Assembly: GCA_035444285.1 (NCBI GenBank) | Contig: DAOMOK010000024.1 | Coordinates: 33,957 to 97,956 of the forward strand | DNA: 64,000 bases | Direction: 5' to 3' | Source of the DNA: CAADGU01 sp035444285 | Lineage (GTDB): Bacteria > Chloroflexota > Anaerolineae > Promineifilales > Promineifilaceae | Part shown: positions 40,742 through 48,816 of the stretch, one piece after another | Layout of the letters: each line of letters begins with the position of its first letter | How positions within the stretch are numbered: position 1 is the first letter of the stretch | Position numbers and translations under genes: made by a program | The notes under the pieces: model-generated | Databases searched by the model: none | Told to the model about the DNA's origin: nothing | What the model saw: only the letters and a program-made list of their open reading frames with translations

Positions 40742-40993
40742 ATGAAATTTATACTAAGCGACTATGTGCTACAAGCCATGTCCGAAGCAGTATACGACAA
40801 ATTAGAAGATGGAACATTTGCCGGCAGAATCCCCACCTGTATTGGCGTGGTTGCCTTTGGTGAAACCCTCCGCGAGTGCGAGGATGAACTGCGTTCGGTA
40901 TTAGAAGATTGGCTGCTCGTGGGCCTAAAATTAGGGCATCCACTGCCCGTACTCGCAGGCATTGATCTAAATCAGGAACCGGCATATGGCTAA
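40742..40993 (+). CDS. hicB: HicB-family antitoxin
   Basis: An 83-residue protein with the degenerate RNase H-like HicB fold: ARYDKLEDGTFAG-like text, IPTCIGVVAFGETLRECEDE, then LEDWLLVGLKLGHPLP. AAGGAG lies 9 bp before the ATG. It overlaps hicA by 8 bp. Order antitoxin then toxin is the reverse of E. coli hicAB and occurs in many genomes. Should neutralise HicA and autoregulate. Confidence 0.85.
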   Translation: MKFILSDYVLQAMSEAVYDKLEDGTFAGRIPTCIGVVAFGETLRECEDELRSVLEDWLLVGLKLGHPLPVLAGIDLNQEPAYG

Positions 40994-41219
40994 ATGGACA
41001 CCTTGTAAACGGCGTGATTTTATCGAGCGGTTGCGTAGCCTCGGCTTTGATGGCCCCTATGCGGGCACACGCCATCAGTTTATGACTTTCCAAAACCATC
41101 GGTTAACGATCCCCTCTAACGTTGAATACTCAGTACCACAACTACGATTTATGCTCCGCGAAGTTGAGCAAATACTACAACGTGACATCAGCAGTGATGA
41201 ATGGTACGATCTCAAATAA
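40986..41219 (+). CDS. hicA: HicA-family mRNA interferase toxin
   Basis: A 77-residue toxin with the dsRNA-binding-like fold and the catalytic-type histidine in GTRHQFMTF (His30), preceded by CKRRDFIERLRSLGFDGP. The protein is full length. It starts inside hicB and ends 6 bp before cysS, so cysS may be partly transcribed with this toxin-antitoxin operon. Confidence 0.87.
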   Translation: MAKWTPCKRRDFIERLRSLGFDGPYAGTRHQFMTFQNHRLTIPSNVEYSVPQLRFMLREVEQILQRDISSDEWYDLK

Positions 41220-41225
41220 ATCCAA

Positions 41226-42602
41226 ATGACCCTCCACCTGTATGATACCTACACGCGCAGCCTGCGCGAATTTGTGCCTTTGAATCCACCGAATGTCGGC
41301 CTCTATGCTTGCGGCCTGACCGTCTACGATTATGCCCACATCGGCAACCTGCGCACCTACATCTTTGAGGACATTTTGCGGCGGGTGCTGGAGTTTAATG
41401 GCTACACCGTCACCCACGTACAAAACATCACCGACGTCGGCCATCTGGTCTCCGACGCCGACACCGGCGAAGACAAGATGGAAAAGGGGTCGCAGCGCAC
41501 CGGCAAAACCGCCTGGGAGATCGCCGCGCTGTACACACAGGTATTTCAGGAAGATTTGCGCCAGCTCAACATCCTGGAACCGTCCATCTGGTGCAAAGCC
41601 ACCGACCACATCCCCGAACAAATCGCCCTGATTCAATGCATTGAAGCCAAAGGCTACACCTACCGCACCAGCGACGGCATCTATTTTGACACGTCACGGC
41701 TGGCTGACTACGGCCGTCTGGCGCGGCTCAATCTGGAAGGGCAGCAGGCCGGTATCCGCGTGGAACGCGGTGAAAAACGGAACCCCACCGACTTTGCCCT
41801 GTGGAAATTCAGCTCGCCGGGCACACAGCGGCAAATGGAATGGCAAAGTCCCTGGGGTATCGGCTTCCCCGGCTGGCACATCGAATGTTCGGCCATGGCG
41901 GCCAAATACCTGGGGCCGCTTTTTGACATCCACTGCGGCGGCGAAGACCACATCCCCGTCCACCACACCAACGAAATTGCCCAGACCCAGGCGTGCTACG
42001 GTACCAATCTGGCCAATTACTGGCTGCACGGCTATTTCCTGCAATTGCAGGATAGTCGGATGTCCAAATCATCTGGTGATTTTCTGCGGCTGCAACTGCT
42101 CATTGACCGGGGCTATGACCCGCTAGCTTACCGCTATTACTGCCTGAACAGCCTTTACCGCGCCAAATTGAACTTCAACTGGGAGGGGATGGACACCGCC
42201 ACCACCGCGCTCAATCGTCTGCGACAGGCCGTGTATGATTGGGGCCAGCCCGGCAGCCCGGACGAGGAGTTCCTCGACCGCTTCCAGTCAGAAATCAATG
42301 ACGACCTGAATATGCCTCGCGCTCTGGCGCTGGCCTGGGAATTGGTGAAAAGTGACCGATCAGCCGCCACCAAAAAAGCAACGATGCTGATGATGGATCA
42401 GGTCATGGGGCTGCGCCTGGCGGAGTGGCAGCCTACCGCGCCAGACATTCCTGACGAAATTTACCAACTGGCGCAGCAGCGCCAGGCCGCCCGCGCCGCC
42501 AAAAACTGGGCCGAAGCCGACCACCTGCGTGAGCAAATTGCCGCCGCCGGGTATGATGTGCAGGACACGGCCGTTGGCCCCCAAATTCGCCCTAGAAACT
42601 AA
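41226..42602 (+). CDS. cysS: Cysteinyl-tRNA synthetase
   Basis: Charges tRNA-Cys with cysteine. The 458-residue class I synthetase has the zinc cysteine in YACGLTVYD, the HIGH motif as HIGN (YDYAHIGNLRTY, about 36-47), CSAMAAKYLG, the His pair in IHCGGEDHIPVHHTNE, and KMSKS as RMSKSSGDF near 278. The C-terminal anticodon-binding DALR-like domain is present. It starts 6 bp after hicA, with no clear Shine-Dalgarno of its own beyond the end of hicA. Confidence 0.96.
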   Translation: MTLHLYDTYTRSLREFVPLNPPNVGLYACGLTVYDYAHIGNLRTYIFEDILRRVLEFNGYTVTHVQNITDVGHLVSDADTGEDKMEKGSQRTGKTAWEIAALYTQVFQEDLRQLNILEPSIWCKATDHIPEQIALIQCIEAKGYTYRTSDGIYFDTSRLADYGRLARLNLEGQQAGIRVERGEKRNPTDFALWKFSSPGTQRQMEWQSPWGIGFPGWHIECSAMAAKYLGPLFDIHCGGEDHIPVHHTNEIAQTQACYGTNLANYWLHGYFLQLQDSRMSKSSGDFLRLQLLIDRGYDPLAYRYYCLNSLYRAKLNFNWEGMDTATTALNRLRQAVYDWGQPGSPDEEFLDRFQSEINDDLNMPRALALAWELVKSDRSAATKKATMLMMDQVMGLRLAEWQPTAPDIPDEIYQLAQQRQAARAAKNWAEADHLREQIAAAGYDVQDTAVGPQIRPRN

Positions 42603-42656
42603 ATCAGCGATTGGAGATTGGCGATTGGGCCATCTCCAATCGCTAATCTCCAATCC
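42603..42656. repeat. Palindromic GATTGGA array after cysS
   Basis: GCGATTGGAGATTGGCGATTGG faces CATCTCCAATCGCTAATCTCCAATC, a heptad-type palindromic array directly after the cysS stop codon. Confidence 0.65.
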
Positions 42657-42766
42657 CTTCCCCCTGCACCGCGACCAATCCCCACCAACTCCGTATAGCC
42701 TGGCATCGAGAAGAAAAACGGCTGGGAACCCCTTACCCCTCTCCCGCCGTAAACGGAGAAGATACC

Positions 42767-43276
42767 ATGCATAAACAAAAATCCATTATTGGTGGGCTGA
42801 TCCTCATCCTGGCAGGCGGCTGCATCTTATTGGTCCAAACCGTGCCCGCTTTTGGCGGGCTGCTGGACTTTGGCCGCCAGTGGCCCCTGTTTATCATCGG
42901 CCTGGGTGGGCTGTTCCTGATTGGTGCGCTGGTTGGTTCACCGGAACTGGCCATCCCCGGCAGCATCATCACCGGGTTGGGACTGATATTCTATTATCAG
43001 ACGCTTTCCGGCAATTGGGCCAGTTGGGCCTATATGTGGGCGCTCATCCCCGGTTTTGTGGGACTAGGCATGTTCATCACCGGCGCCCTAGACAAAAGCC
43101 GCGCCGAGATTCGCCCTGAAGGAACACGGCTTATGCTCATCAGCGGCGGCCTGTTTCTGGCGTTTGCCCTGTTCTTTAACCTGACCTGGAGCCTGATGCG
43201 GTTATGGCCTCTGCTGCTCATTGGCGTGGGCTTGTGGCTGCTGTACCAAAACCGCCGCCAAAACAAACCATCGTAA
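42767..43276 (+). CDS. Multi-pass membrane protein, LiaF/DUF5668-like
   Basis: A 169-residue protein with about five hydrophobic helices (IIGGLILILAGGCILLVQT, WPLFIIGLGGLFLIGAL, LAIPGSIITGLGLIFYY, ALIPGFVGLGMFITGAL, LWPLLLIGVGLWLLYQ). Repeated WPLxxIGxGxxLL segments match the DUF5668/LiaF transmembrane domain found beside PspC genes. GGAG precedes the ATG. With the downstream pspC and pspA it suggests an envelope-stress module. Confidence 0.78.
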   Translation: MHKQKSIIGGLILILAGGCILLVQTVPAFGGLLDFGRQWPLFIIGLGGLFLIGALVGSPELAIPGSIITGLGLIFYYQTLSGNWASWAYMWALIPGFVGLGMFITGALDKSRAEIRPEGTRLMLISGGLFLAFALFFNLTWSLMRLWPLLLIGVGLWLLYQNRRQNKPS

Positions 43277-43286
43277 CGCACCGGCG

Positions 43287-43316
43287 CCTCTGGTGTAAAG
43301 AACTTTACACCAGAGG
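43287..43316. repeat. Perfect 14-bp hairpin after the LiaF-like gene
   Basis: CCTCTGGTGTAAAG at 43287-43300 pairs with CTTTACACCAGAGG at 43303-43316 with two bases between. No T-tract follows. Confidence 0.7.
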
Positions 43317-43370
43317 TCTGCAACCTACGATGAACCAGGCGCGTATTGTGTGCTGTTGATTAAATGAGCA

Positions 43371-43392
43371 AGATTGGTTCAGGAACCAATCT
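43371..43392. repeat. Perfect 10-bp hairpin upstream of pspC
   Basis: AGATTGGTTC and GAACCAATCT flank AG. It shares GATTGGTTC with the hairpin at 2313, and lies 41 bp before the pspC start, in what should be its leader. Confidence 0.65.
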
Positions 43393-43432
43393 TCATAAGA
43401 TAAAAAATAGACTCAATTTGGAGGTAATAACC

Positions 43433-43675
43433 ATGAGCGAAAAACGATTAACCCGTAATCCTGAAGACCGTATGATTTTTGGCGTATGCAGCGGTATTGC
43501 CAACTACCTGAATCTGGACCCCGTCCTGATCCGGCTGGCCTTTGTACTGCTGGTCATCTTCGGCAATGGCATCGGCATTGTGGCCTACCTGATTCTGGCG
43601 ATTTTGATGCCCGAACCAGGTGTCCCCGCCGCCAAAGCCAATGGGTTTGACGACGAAGAAATCGTCATCAAATAA
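43433..43675 (+). CDS. PspC-domain envelope stress protein
   Basis: An 80-residue membrane protein: RLTRNPEDRMIFGVCSGIA is the PspC N-terminal signature, followed by one or two membrane helices (ALVLLVIFGNGIGIVAYLIL-like). TTGGAGGT is well placed before the ATG at 43433, so the longer frame from 43364 is not used. In other bacteria PspC signals envelope stress together with PspA, whose gene lies 146 bp downstream. Confidence 0.88.
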   Translation: MSEKRLTRNPEDRMIFGVCSGIANYLNLDPVLIRLAFVLLVIFGNGIGIVAYLILAILMPEPGVPAAKANGFDDEEIVIK

Positions 43676-43757
43676 CAAACCCACTGCTGCCGGTCTCCGT
43701 ACCGGGCAGCTACCAGGCACGGTCAGAAACCAGCCTGAGTGTGTAAGCCCTAAGAAG

Positions 43758-43783
43758 CCTCCGGTACCCCCCGGAGGTTTTTT
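43758..43783 (+). terminator. Intrinsic terminator after pspC
   Basis: CCTCCGG (43758-43764), a short loop, CCGGAGG (43771-43777) and six T. The 43676-43757 stretch before it carries further G/C-rich stems (GCCGGTCTCCGTACCGGGC) and no gene; it may be a leader-like or small RNA sequence, but nothing I can name. Confidence 0.8.
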
Positions 43784-43784
43784 A

Positions 43785-43814
43785 TTGCCAACCTTTCCTC
43801 CCCCTCAGTATAAT
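43785..43814 (+). promoter_or_regulatory. pspA promoter, implying a leaderless mRNA
   Basis: TTGCCA (43785-43790), 18-nt spacer, TATAAT (43809-43814). The ATG starts at 43822, only 7 nt after the -10, and there is no Shine-Dalgarno. Transcription would begin at or next to the start codon, so the mRNA is probably leaderless. Confidence 0.55.
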
Positions 43815-43821
43815 CCCCGAC

Positions 43822-44496
43822 ATGGCTTCCCTATTTCAAAAATTACGCACTTTATTTAACGCCAAATTGCATGACGCAGCCGACCGTGCCCTGGAAAAAA
43901 GCGATCTGGCCGTTTATGATGAATACATTCGCCAGGCGGAGCGCGAATTGGAAGAGTTCAAACAATCGCTGGTGCCGATGCACGCCCAGGTGAAAACGTC
44001 CAAACAGCGGCGGTCAAATCTGGCCACGCAGGCGGCCAAATTTGACCTGGCCATTGACACTTACTTGAAAACGGGCAAACGCACCGAGGCGATGGTGACG
44101 CAAAAGCAGTTCAATTCGACGATGGAACTGATTAAGACCTATGATGCCTCGTTGGTGCGGCAGGTGAGCGCGTTGGAGCAGTTGGAAGATGTACGGGTGA
44201 AGCTGGACGGCCGTTTAGCCATCGCCAAACAGGAGCGACAAGAACTGGGCTTTTTGCTGCAACTGGCAAAATCTAAAGAAGTGTCTACCAAAGCAATGAA
44301 GTCGCTCGATTCGTTGATGGGGTCGGGCGATATGGAGGTGGCGCAGGCCGCCGAGAACATACGCCGCCGCCTGGATCATGCTGATGCTGCCTGGGAAGTG
44401 CAGGCCAGCAGCCTGGATCGCCAGCTAGATGACGCCATGCACAGCCTGGAAGTGGAAGCCGATTTGGCAGCGCGCATGGAGAGACTGGGCATCTAA
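43822..44496 (+). CDS. pspA: PspA/IM30-family membrane-protection protein
   Basis: A 224-residue coiled-coil protein of the ESCRT-III-related PspA/Vipp1 family that binds stressed membranes as oligomers. The N-terminal amphipathic helix (ASLFQKLRTLFNAKLHDAAD) is followed by long Glu/Lys/Gln helices (QAERELEEFKQSLVPMHAQV, KQFNSTMELIKTYDASLV). The length and lack of loops match the family. No Vipp1-type C-terminal extension is seen. Preceded by a strong promoter that gives a probably leaderless mRNA, separate from pspC. Confidence 0.9.
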   Translation: MASLFQKLRTLFNAKLHDAADRALEKSDLAVYDEYIRQAERELEEFKQSLVPMHAQVKTSKQRRSNLATQAAKFDLAIDTYLKTGKRTEAMVTQKQFNSTMELIKTYDASLVRQVSALEQLEDVRVKLDGRLAIAKQERQELGFLLQLAKSKEVSTKAMKSLDSLMGSGDMEVAQAAENIRRRLDHADAAWEVQASSLDRQLDDAMHSLEVEADLAARMERLGI

Positions 44497-44497
44497 A

Positions 44498-44529
44498 ATT
44501 GTCAATTGACAATTGACAATTGACAATTT
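44498..44529. repeat. TCAATTGACAA palindromic repeat before the glycosyltransferase
   Basis: Copies of AATTGTC/GACAATT in both orientations make a continuous palindrome between pspA and the glycosyltransferase gene. Several TTGACA hexamers arise by the repeat, but no -10 is well placed. Confidence 0.55.
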
Positions 44530-44532
44530 TCT

Positions 44533-45621
44533 ATGAAGGTCGCTCTCGTTCACGATTGGATGAATCAAATAGGCGGCGCGGAGGACGTGCTGGAGGCGCT
44601 GGTGAGCCTTTATCCCGCCGCACCGGTGTATACCTCGATGTATGCGCCGGAGAAGATGCCCCCTCATTGGCAAAATTGGGATATTCGCACCTCGTTTTTA
44701 GACCGGGCGCCCTTTATTCACCGCAAGCAGCAGCTTTATTTCCCCTTTTACCCCCTGGCCTTTGAACAGCATGATTTGCGCGGTTATGACGTGGTGATCA
44801 GCAATAAGAGTGGCTTCTGCCATGGGGTGATCACCGGGCCGGAGACGGTGCATATTTGTTACTGCCTGACGCCCACGCGCTATGTGTGGCGCTACCACCA
44901 GTATGCGGAACAGGAGGGGTTGGGCAAAATGGCGCGGGGGATGTTGCAACCGTTTCTCTCCTGGCTGCGGGTGTGGGATCGGCTGGCAGCGGACAGGGTG
45001 GATCATTTCATTGCCATTTCGCAGGAGGTTCGGCGGCGAATCGCCAAAGTGTACCGGCGGGAGGCGGCTATTATCTACCCGCCGGTGGATGTGAACCGGT
45101 TTGCGCCCACTAACAAGATCGAGGATTATTACCTGATCGTGGGCCGGCTGGTACCATACCGGCGGATTGATTTGTTGATTGAGGCGTTTAACAAGATGTC
45201 ACGGCCGTTGCTCATTGCCGGTAGTGGGCGTGACCGGGAACGGCTGGAAGCGTTGGCCGGGCCAACGGTGCAGTTCCTGGGGTATGTACCCGACGCGGAT
45301 TTGCCCGATTTATTTGCCCGCTGCCGTGCGTTTGTCTTTCCCGGTGAAGAGGATTTTGGCATTGCCCCCATTCAGGCGATGGCTGCCGGACGCCCGGTGA
45401 TCGCCTACGCCGCCGGTGGCGCGCTGGACAGCGTCATTCCGGGGCAGACCGGGGCGCTGTTTGCCGAACAGTCGGTTGGCGGTATCATCCAGGCGGTGGA
45501 AGCGTTTGATGATATAAAAGTGGACACGGCCGTTATCCGCCGCCACGCCGAACAATTTGATAGCTCGGTTTTCAAGAAAAAAATGCAAGAGATTGTGGAA
45601 GAGAAAGTGGCTGGTCGTTAA
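44533..45621 (+). CDS. Family 4 glycosyltransferase
   Basis: A 362-residue GT-B fold transferase, probably adding a sugar to a lipid-linked polysaccharide precursor. The N-terminus MKVALVHDWMNQIGGAEDVL carries the GGAE-type motif of family 4, and the C-terminal domain shows YLIVGRLVPYRRIDLLIEAF, then FLGYVPDADLPDLFARCRAF and FPGEEDFGIAPIQAMAAGRPVIAY with the E-x7-E motif. First gene of the exopolysaccharide group. The start ATG is close to the palindromic repeat and lacks a good Shine-Dalgarno. Confidence 0.9.
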   Translation: MKVALVHDWMNQIGGAEDVLEALVSLYPAAPVYTSMYAPEKMPPHWQNWDIRTSFLDRAPFIHRKQQLYFPFYPLAFEQHDLRGYDVVISNKSGFCHGVITGPETVHICYCLTPTRYVWRYHQYAEQEGLGKMARGMLQPFLSWLRVWDRLAADRVDHFIAISQEVRRRIAKVYRREAAIIYPPVDVNRFAPTNKIEDYYLIVGRLVPYRRIDLLIEAFNKMSRPLLIAGSGRDRERLEALAGPTVQFLGYVPDADLPDLFARCRAFVFPGEEDFGIAPIQAMAAGRPVIAYAAGGALDSVIPGQTGALFAEQSVGGIIQAVEAFDDIKVDTAVIRRHAEQFDSSVFKKKMQEIVEEKVAGR

Positions 45622-45623
45622 TC

Positions 45624-46307
45624 ATGGAATTACGGCATATCTGGGAAATTTTGTGGCGGCGTTGGTGGTTGATTGTCATACCGGCGGCCGTTGTTATCCT
45701 GGTGAGTGTGCTCACCTACAGTCCACCGCCGCCCGCCGGGTATAACGTGGGTATGAACTTTATCGTCAGCCAGACCCCGGCCTCGCAGGCGCAAAACCCC
45801 GACGAGAACCGGTATTACAACTGGCTTACGTCGGAGTACATTGTGAATGGGCTAACGGATTGGGCGGTTGGCGGCGAATTTAAGACGGCCGTGTCCGCCC
45901 ACCTATCCGCCCAAGGCATAGACGCACCCCCGCACACCTTCAACGTCGTTGCCGACAATGTGCGCAGCAAATTGCAACTGTCCATCCAGCATGGCGATGC
46001 CGAGACGCTGGCGAAGATTATGAATGCGGCCATCGTGGTGTTGACGGAACAAAACGCGGCAGCACTGCCACAGTTGGGAGGGGACACGGCCGTCATCGTG
46101 CCCGTAGACCAACCCGTTGTTACGCCCATCCCCGGCAGCTTCCGCAGCCAGTTAGACATTCCGCTGCGCATCGCCCTGGCGCTTATTGCCGGGGTGGGGC
46201 TGGCGCTGCTGGCCGAATATCTGGACACGGCCGTGCGCCGCCGCGAAGATGTGGAGAGTATGGGCCTTTCTGTATTAGGAGAGATTCCAAAGAATCGTAA
46301 ATCGTAA
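45624..46307 (+). CDS. Wzz/GumC-like polysaccharide chain-length protein (short)
   Basis: A 227-residue inner-membrane protein with TM1 at about 12-32 (WWLIVIPAAVVILVSVLTY), a compact periplasmic region and TM2 near 185-205 (IALALIAGVGLALLAEYLDT). The C-terminal cytoplasmic RRREDVESMGLSVLGEIP is the usual interface with a BY-kinase. Chain-length regulators normally have 300 or more residues, so this is a minimal version. It begins 2 bp after the glycosyltransferase stop. Confidence 0.85.
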   Translation: MELRHIWEILWRRWWLIVIPAAVVILVSVLTYSPPPPAGYNVGMNFIVSQTPASQAQNPDENRYYNWLTSEYIVNGLTDWAVGGEFKTAVSAHLSAQGIDAPPHTFNVVADNVRSKLQLSIQHGDAETLAKIMNAAIVVLTEQNAAALPQLGGDTAVIVPVDQPVVTPIPGSFRSQLDIPLRIALALIAGVGLALLAEYLDTAVRRREDVESMGLSVLGEIPKNRKS

Positions 46308-46390
46308 TCCGTGAACCGTAATCCGTCGGATTACGGTTCACGGATTACGGTTCACGGATTACGGATTACGGTTCACGGATTACGCATCAC
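46295..46390. repeat. Palindromic CCGTAAT/GGATTAC heptad array between wzz genes
   Basis: Left arm units CGTAAATCGTAATCCGTGAA; right arm units GGATTACGGTTCACGGATTA repeated. It is one of the largest arrays in the window and includes the end of the first wzz gene (KNRKS). Confidence 0.7.
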
Positions 46391-46398
46391 GAGGAAAA

Positions 46399-47049
46399 AT
46401 GGAACTAAGCGACTATCTACGCATCATCCGCCAACGGGGGTGGATTATCATTCTGCTGGCGGTGCTGACGGCCGTAGCCGCCTTTGGTTACAGCAAAATG
46501 CAAACCCCCGTTTATGAATCCAACCTGCGATTGCTGGTACGGCCGGCGCGCACCGACTTCGGCCAATCGCAGGCCGCCCGCGAACTATTGGGCAACTATG
46601 AACAATGGCTGCGCAGCAGTTACCGCGCCCAGGCGGTCATTGACCAGTTGCAACTGGATATGACGGCGGGGGAGCTGCTGGGCGATGTCAGCGTGGCTTC
46701 AGACCGGTTGGGGCTGGTGCTGCAATTGGTGGTGGAAAACACCGATGGCGACCTGGGCAATGACATTGCCATGGCCTGGGGCAACCTGCTCATCCAATGG
46801 CAGCAAGGCGAAAATGAGAAAAACCGGCAGGAAGACCGCATCACCATCGAATTTCAGGACAATCCCCAATACAGTCTGGCCAGCCCACAAACAAAAATCA
46901 ATACCGCCGCCGGTTTTGTCTTTGGCGCGCTGCTCGGCATTATCTTGATCTTCTTGCTAGAATGGCTGGAAAGCGGCGTCATGCGCCGCAGTGAAGATGT
47001 GGAACGTTATCTGGATATTCCCGTTGTGGGTAGGATTCCGAATCAGTGA
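46399..47049 (+). CDS. Second Wzz/GumC-like chain-length protein (short)
   Basis: A 216-residue paralogue with TM1 at about 15-33 (GWIIILLAVLTAVAAFGY), short periplasmic part, TM2 near 175-195 (AAGFVFGALLGIILIFLLEW) and a C-terminal RRSEDVERYLDIPVVGRIP. GAGGA precedes the ATG. Two minimal copies plus the BY-kinase suggest a heteromeric Wzz complex that works with the kinase encoded next. Confidence 0.84.
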   Translation: MELSDYLRIIRQRGWIIILLAVLTAVAAFGYSKMQTPVYESNLRLLVRPARTDFGQSQAARELLGNYEQWLRSSYRAQAVIDQLQLDMTAGELLGDVSVASDRLGLVLQLVVENTDGDLGNDIAMAWGNLLIQWQQGENEKNRQEDRITIEFQDNPQYSLASPQTKINTAAGFVFGALLGIILIFLLEWLESGVMRRSEDVERYLDIPVVGRIPNQ

Positions 47050-47120
47050 GCAGTGAGCAGTGGGCAGTAAGCAGTAAGCAGTGGCAACGACTGCTCACTG
47101 CTCACCGCTTACTGCTCACT
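47047..47120. repeat. Palindromic CAGTGAG/CAGTAAG heptad array before the BY-kinase
   Basis: Six GTGAGCA/GTAAGCA-type units on the left face ACTGCTCACTGCTCACCGCTT on the right. Units repeat at exactly 7 nt. The array overlaps the last codon of the second wzz gene. Confidence 0.7.
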
Positions 47121-47130
47121 TATAACGAGT

Positions 47131-47781
47131 ATGCAAATGGATTTAATCACCCTGACCGACCCCCGCTCCCCCATTAGTGAGGCGTACCGCACGCTGCGGA
47201 CGAACCTCTCGTTTTATAGTTTGGACAACCCGCTGCGCTCGCTGGTTGTCACCTCGCCGGCGCCGAATGAAGGCAAGAGCACGACCATTGCCAATCTGGC
47301 GGTAACGATTGCCCAAAGTGGCCGCCGCACGATATTGGTGGATTGTGATTTGCGACGGCCGTCGCTGCACGACCTCTTTGGCCTGAAAGCCGAACCCGGC
47401 TTCACCGACCTGGTATTGGCCGACAGCATGGAACTGCCCCTGCAAGCAACCGGCATAGAAAATCTGTGGCTGCTGGCCGCCGGCGCCAAGCCGCCCAACC
47501 CGGCCGACTTGCTCGGCGCCAAAAAGGTAGACCAGATCATCGCCCGGCTGCAAGAGGAAGCGGACATGGTGCTGTTTGACGCGCCGCCGGTGATGGCGGT
47601 GACGGATGCGGCCGTGTTGGGGGCCAAGGTGGATGGGGTGCTGCTGGTGATTCAGGCGGGCAAAACGAAACGTGACCACGCCGAACGCGCCAAAGAGACG
47701 TTGGAAAAAGCCCGAGTGCGCATCGTCGGCGCCACGCTGACCAACGCACCCAAAGACAGCGCCATCAGTGGGTATTATTAG
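47131..47781 (+). CDS. CpsD/CapB-type BY-kinase
   Basis: A 216-residue bacterial tyrosine kinase. Walker A is PAPNEGKSTTIANL (about 45-58), Walker A' is ILVDCDLRRPSLHDLF and Walker B is MVLFDAPPVM. It lacks a long C-terminal tyrosine cluster, but ends in GYY, which could be the autophosphorylation site. Together with the two Wzz-like proteins it should control polysaccharide export or chain length. The start is at 47131, with an alternative ATG two codons downstream. Confidence 0.88.
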   Translation: MQMDLITLTDPRSPISEAYRTLRTNLSFYSLDNPLRSLVVTSPAPNEGKSTTIANLAVTIAQSGRRTILVDCDLRRPSLHDLFGLKAEPGFTDLVLADSMELPLQATGIENLWLLAAGAKPPNPADLLGAKKVDQIIARLQEEADMVLFDAPPVMAVTDAAVLGAKVDGVLLVIQAGKTKRDHAERAKETLEKARVRIVGATLTNAPKDSAISGYY

Positions 47782-47786
47782 GGCGT

Positions 47787-47825
47787 GATACGTAATCGGT
47801 AATCCGTAATCGGTTGTCGGTTTCG
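47787..47825. repeat. CGTAATCGGTAATCC heptad array after the BY-kinase
   Basis: A short array of GTAATCGG/GTAATCC units; only one orientation is seen here, so it cannot fold into the usual long stem. Confidence 0.5.
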
Positions 47826-47865
47826 GAAAAAATCTTCGCGTTCTTCGCGCCCTTAGCGGATCAAC

Positions 47866-48816
47866 ATGAAAGTGCTTGTTACCGGGGCAGCCGGGTTTAT
47901 TGGTTCCCATTTATGTGAAAAACTGGCGGCTGATGGGCATGAGGTCATTGGCCTGGACTGCTTCACCGACTATTACGACATCCGTCTGAAGCAGATGAAT
48001 GCCGCCGATCTGGCCGAGGCCGGTGTGCCCATCTACAACCTAGACCTGGCCGAGGATGACCTGACGCCTGCGTTGAATGGGGTGGAATTTGTGTTTCATC
48101 TGGCGGCACAGCCCGGCATATCGGCCACCACGCCCTATCAGGAGTATGTACGCAACAATCTGCACGCCACCCACCGTTTACTGGAAGCATTACAACAAAG
48201 GCCATCGTTGCAATGTTTTGTGAATGTGGCTACGTCGTCAGTGTATGGCAAATACGCCACCGAGAGTGAAACGGCCGCGCCCCAGCCCACCTCTTATTAT
48301 GGCGTCACCAAACTGGCAGCCGAACAGTTGGCCCTGGCCTACCAGCGCGAGCGGCAGTTCCCGGCCTGTTCCCTGCGTATTTTCTCAGCATTAGGGCCAC
48401 GCGAACGGCCGGAGAAGCTGTACACCCGGCTGATTGGGGCGATGCTGCGCGACGAGCCATTCCCATTATTTGCGGGGAGTTTAGAGCATTCACGCAGTTA
48501 CACGGCCGTTACCGACATTGTTGCCGGGTTCACGGCCGTGCTGCGGCAGCCAGAAAAAGCCATTGGCGAAATCTTCAACATCGGTTCCGATAAGGAAATC
48601 ACTACCCGCGAAGGGATCGCCATCGTGGAAACAATCATGGGCAAAAAGGCACGATTTGAAGTGCGGCCACACCGTCCCGGCGACCAACTGCATACCCACG
48701 CCAACATCGGCAAAGCCCGCGCCATCCTGGGTTACGAACCACAAACACCCCTGGCCGACATCCTCCAGGCGCAGGTCGCCTGGTACACCGAAAGAATTTC
48801 AAAGTATTGGCATTAG
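47866..48816 (+). CDS. NAD-dependent sugar-nucleotide epimerase/dehydratase
   Basis: A 316-residue extended SDR. KVLVTGAAGFIGSHLCEKL is the Rossmann motif; DYYDIRLKQMN lies where UDP-sugar epimerases carry it, and catalytic SSVYGK and YGVTKLAAEQ (Tyr/Lys) follow. It resembles UDP-glucuronate or UDP-glucose 4-epimerases, but the exact sugar is not decidable. Last gene of the exopolysaccharide group. Confidence 0.88.
   Translation: MKVLVTGAAGFIGSHLCEKLAADGHEVIGLDCFTDYYDIRLKQMNAADLAEAGVPIYNLDLAEDDLTPALNGVEFVFHLAAQPGISATTPYQEYVRNNLHATHRLLEALQQRPSLQCFVNVATSSVYGKYATESETAAPQPTSYYGVTKLAAEQLALAYQRERQFPACSLRIFSALGPRERPEKLYTRLIGAMLRDEPFPLFAGSLEHSRSYTAVTDIVAGFTAVLRQPEKAIGEIFNIGSDKEITTREGIAIVETIMGKKARFEVRPHRPGDQLHTHANIGKARAILGYEPQTPLADILQAQVAWYTERISKYWH

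Noticed and set aside
43676..43757. SRP RNA or a known riboswitch before pspA
   Set aside because: The conserved GGAAGCAGCC-type core of SRP RNA and known riboswitch cores are absent; only generic stems and a terminator are visible.
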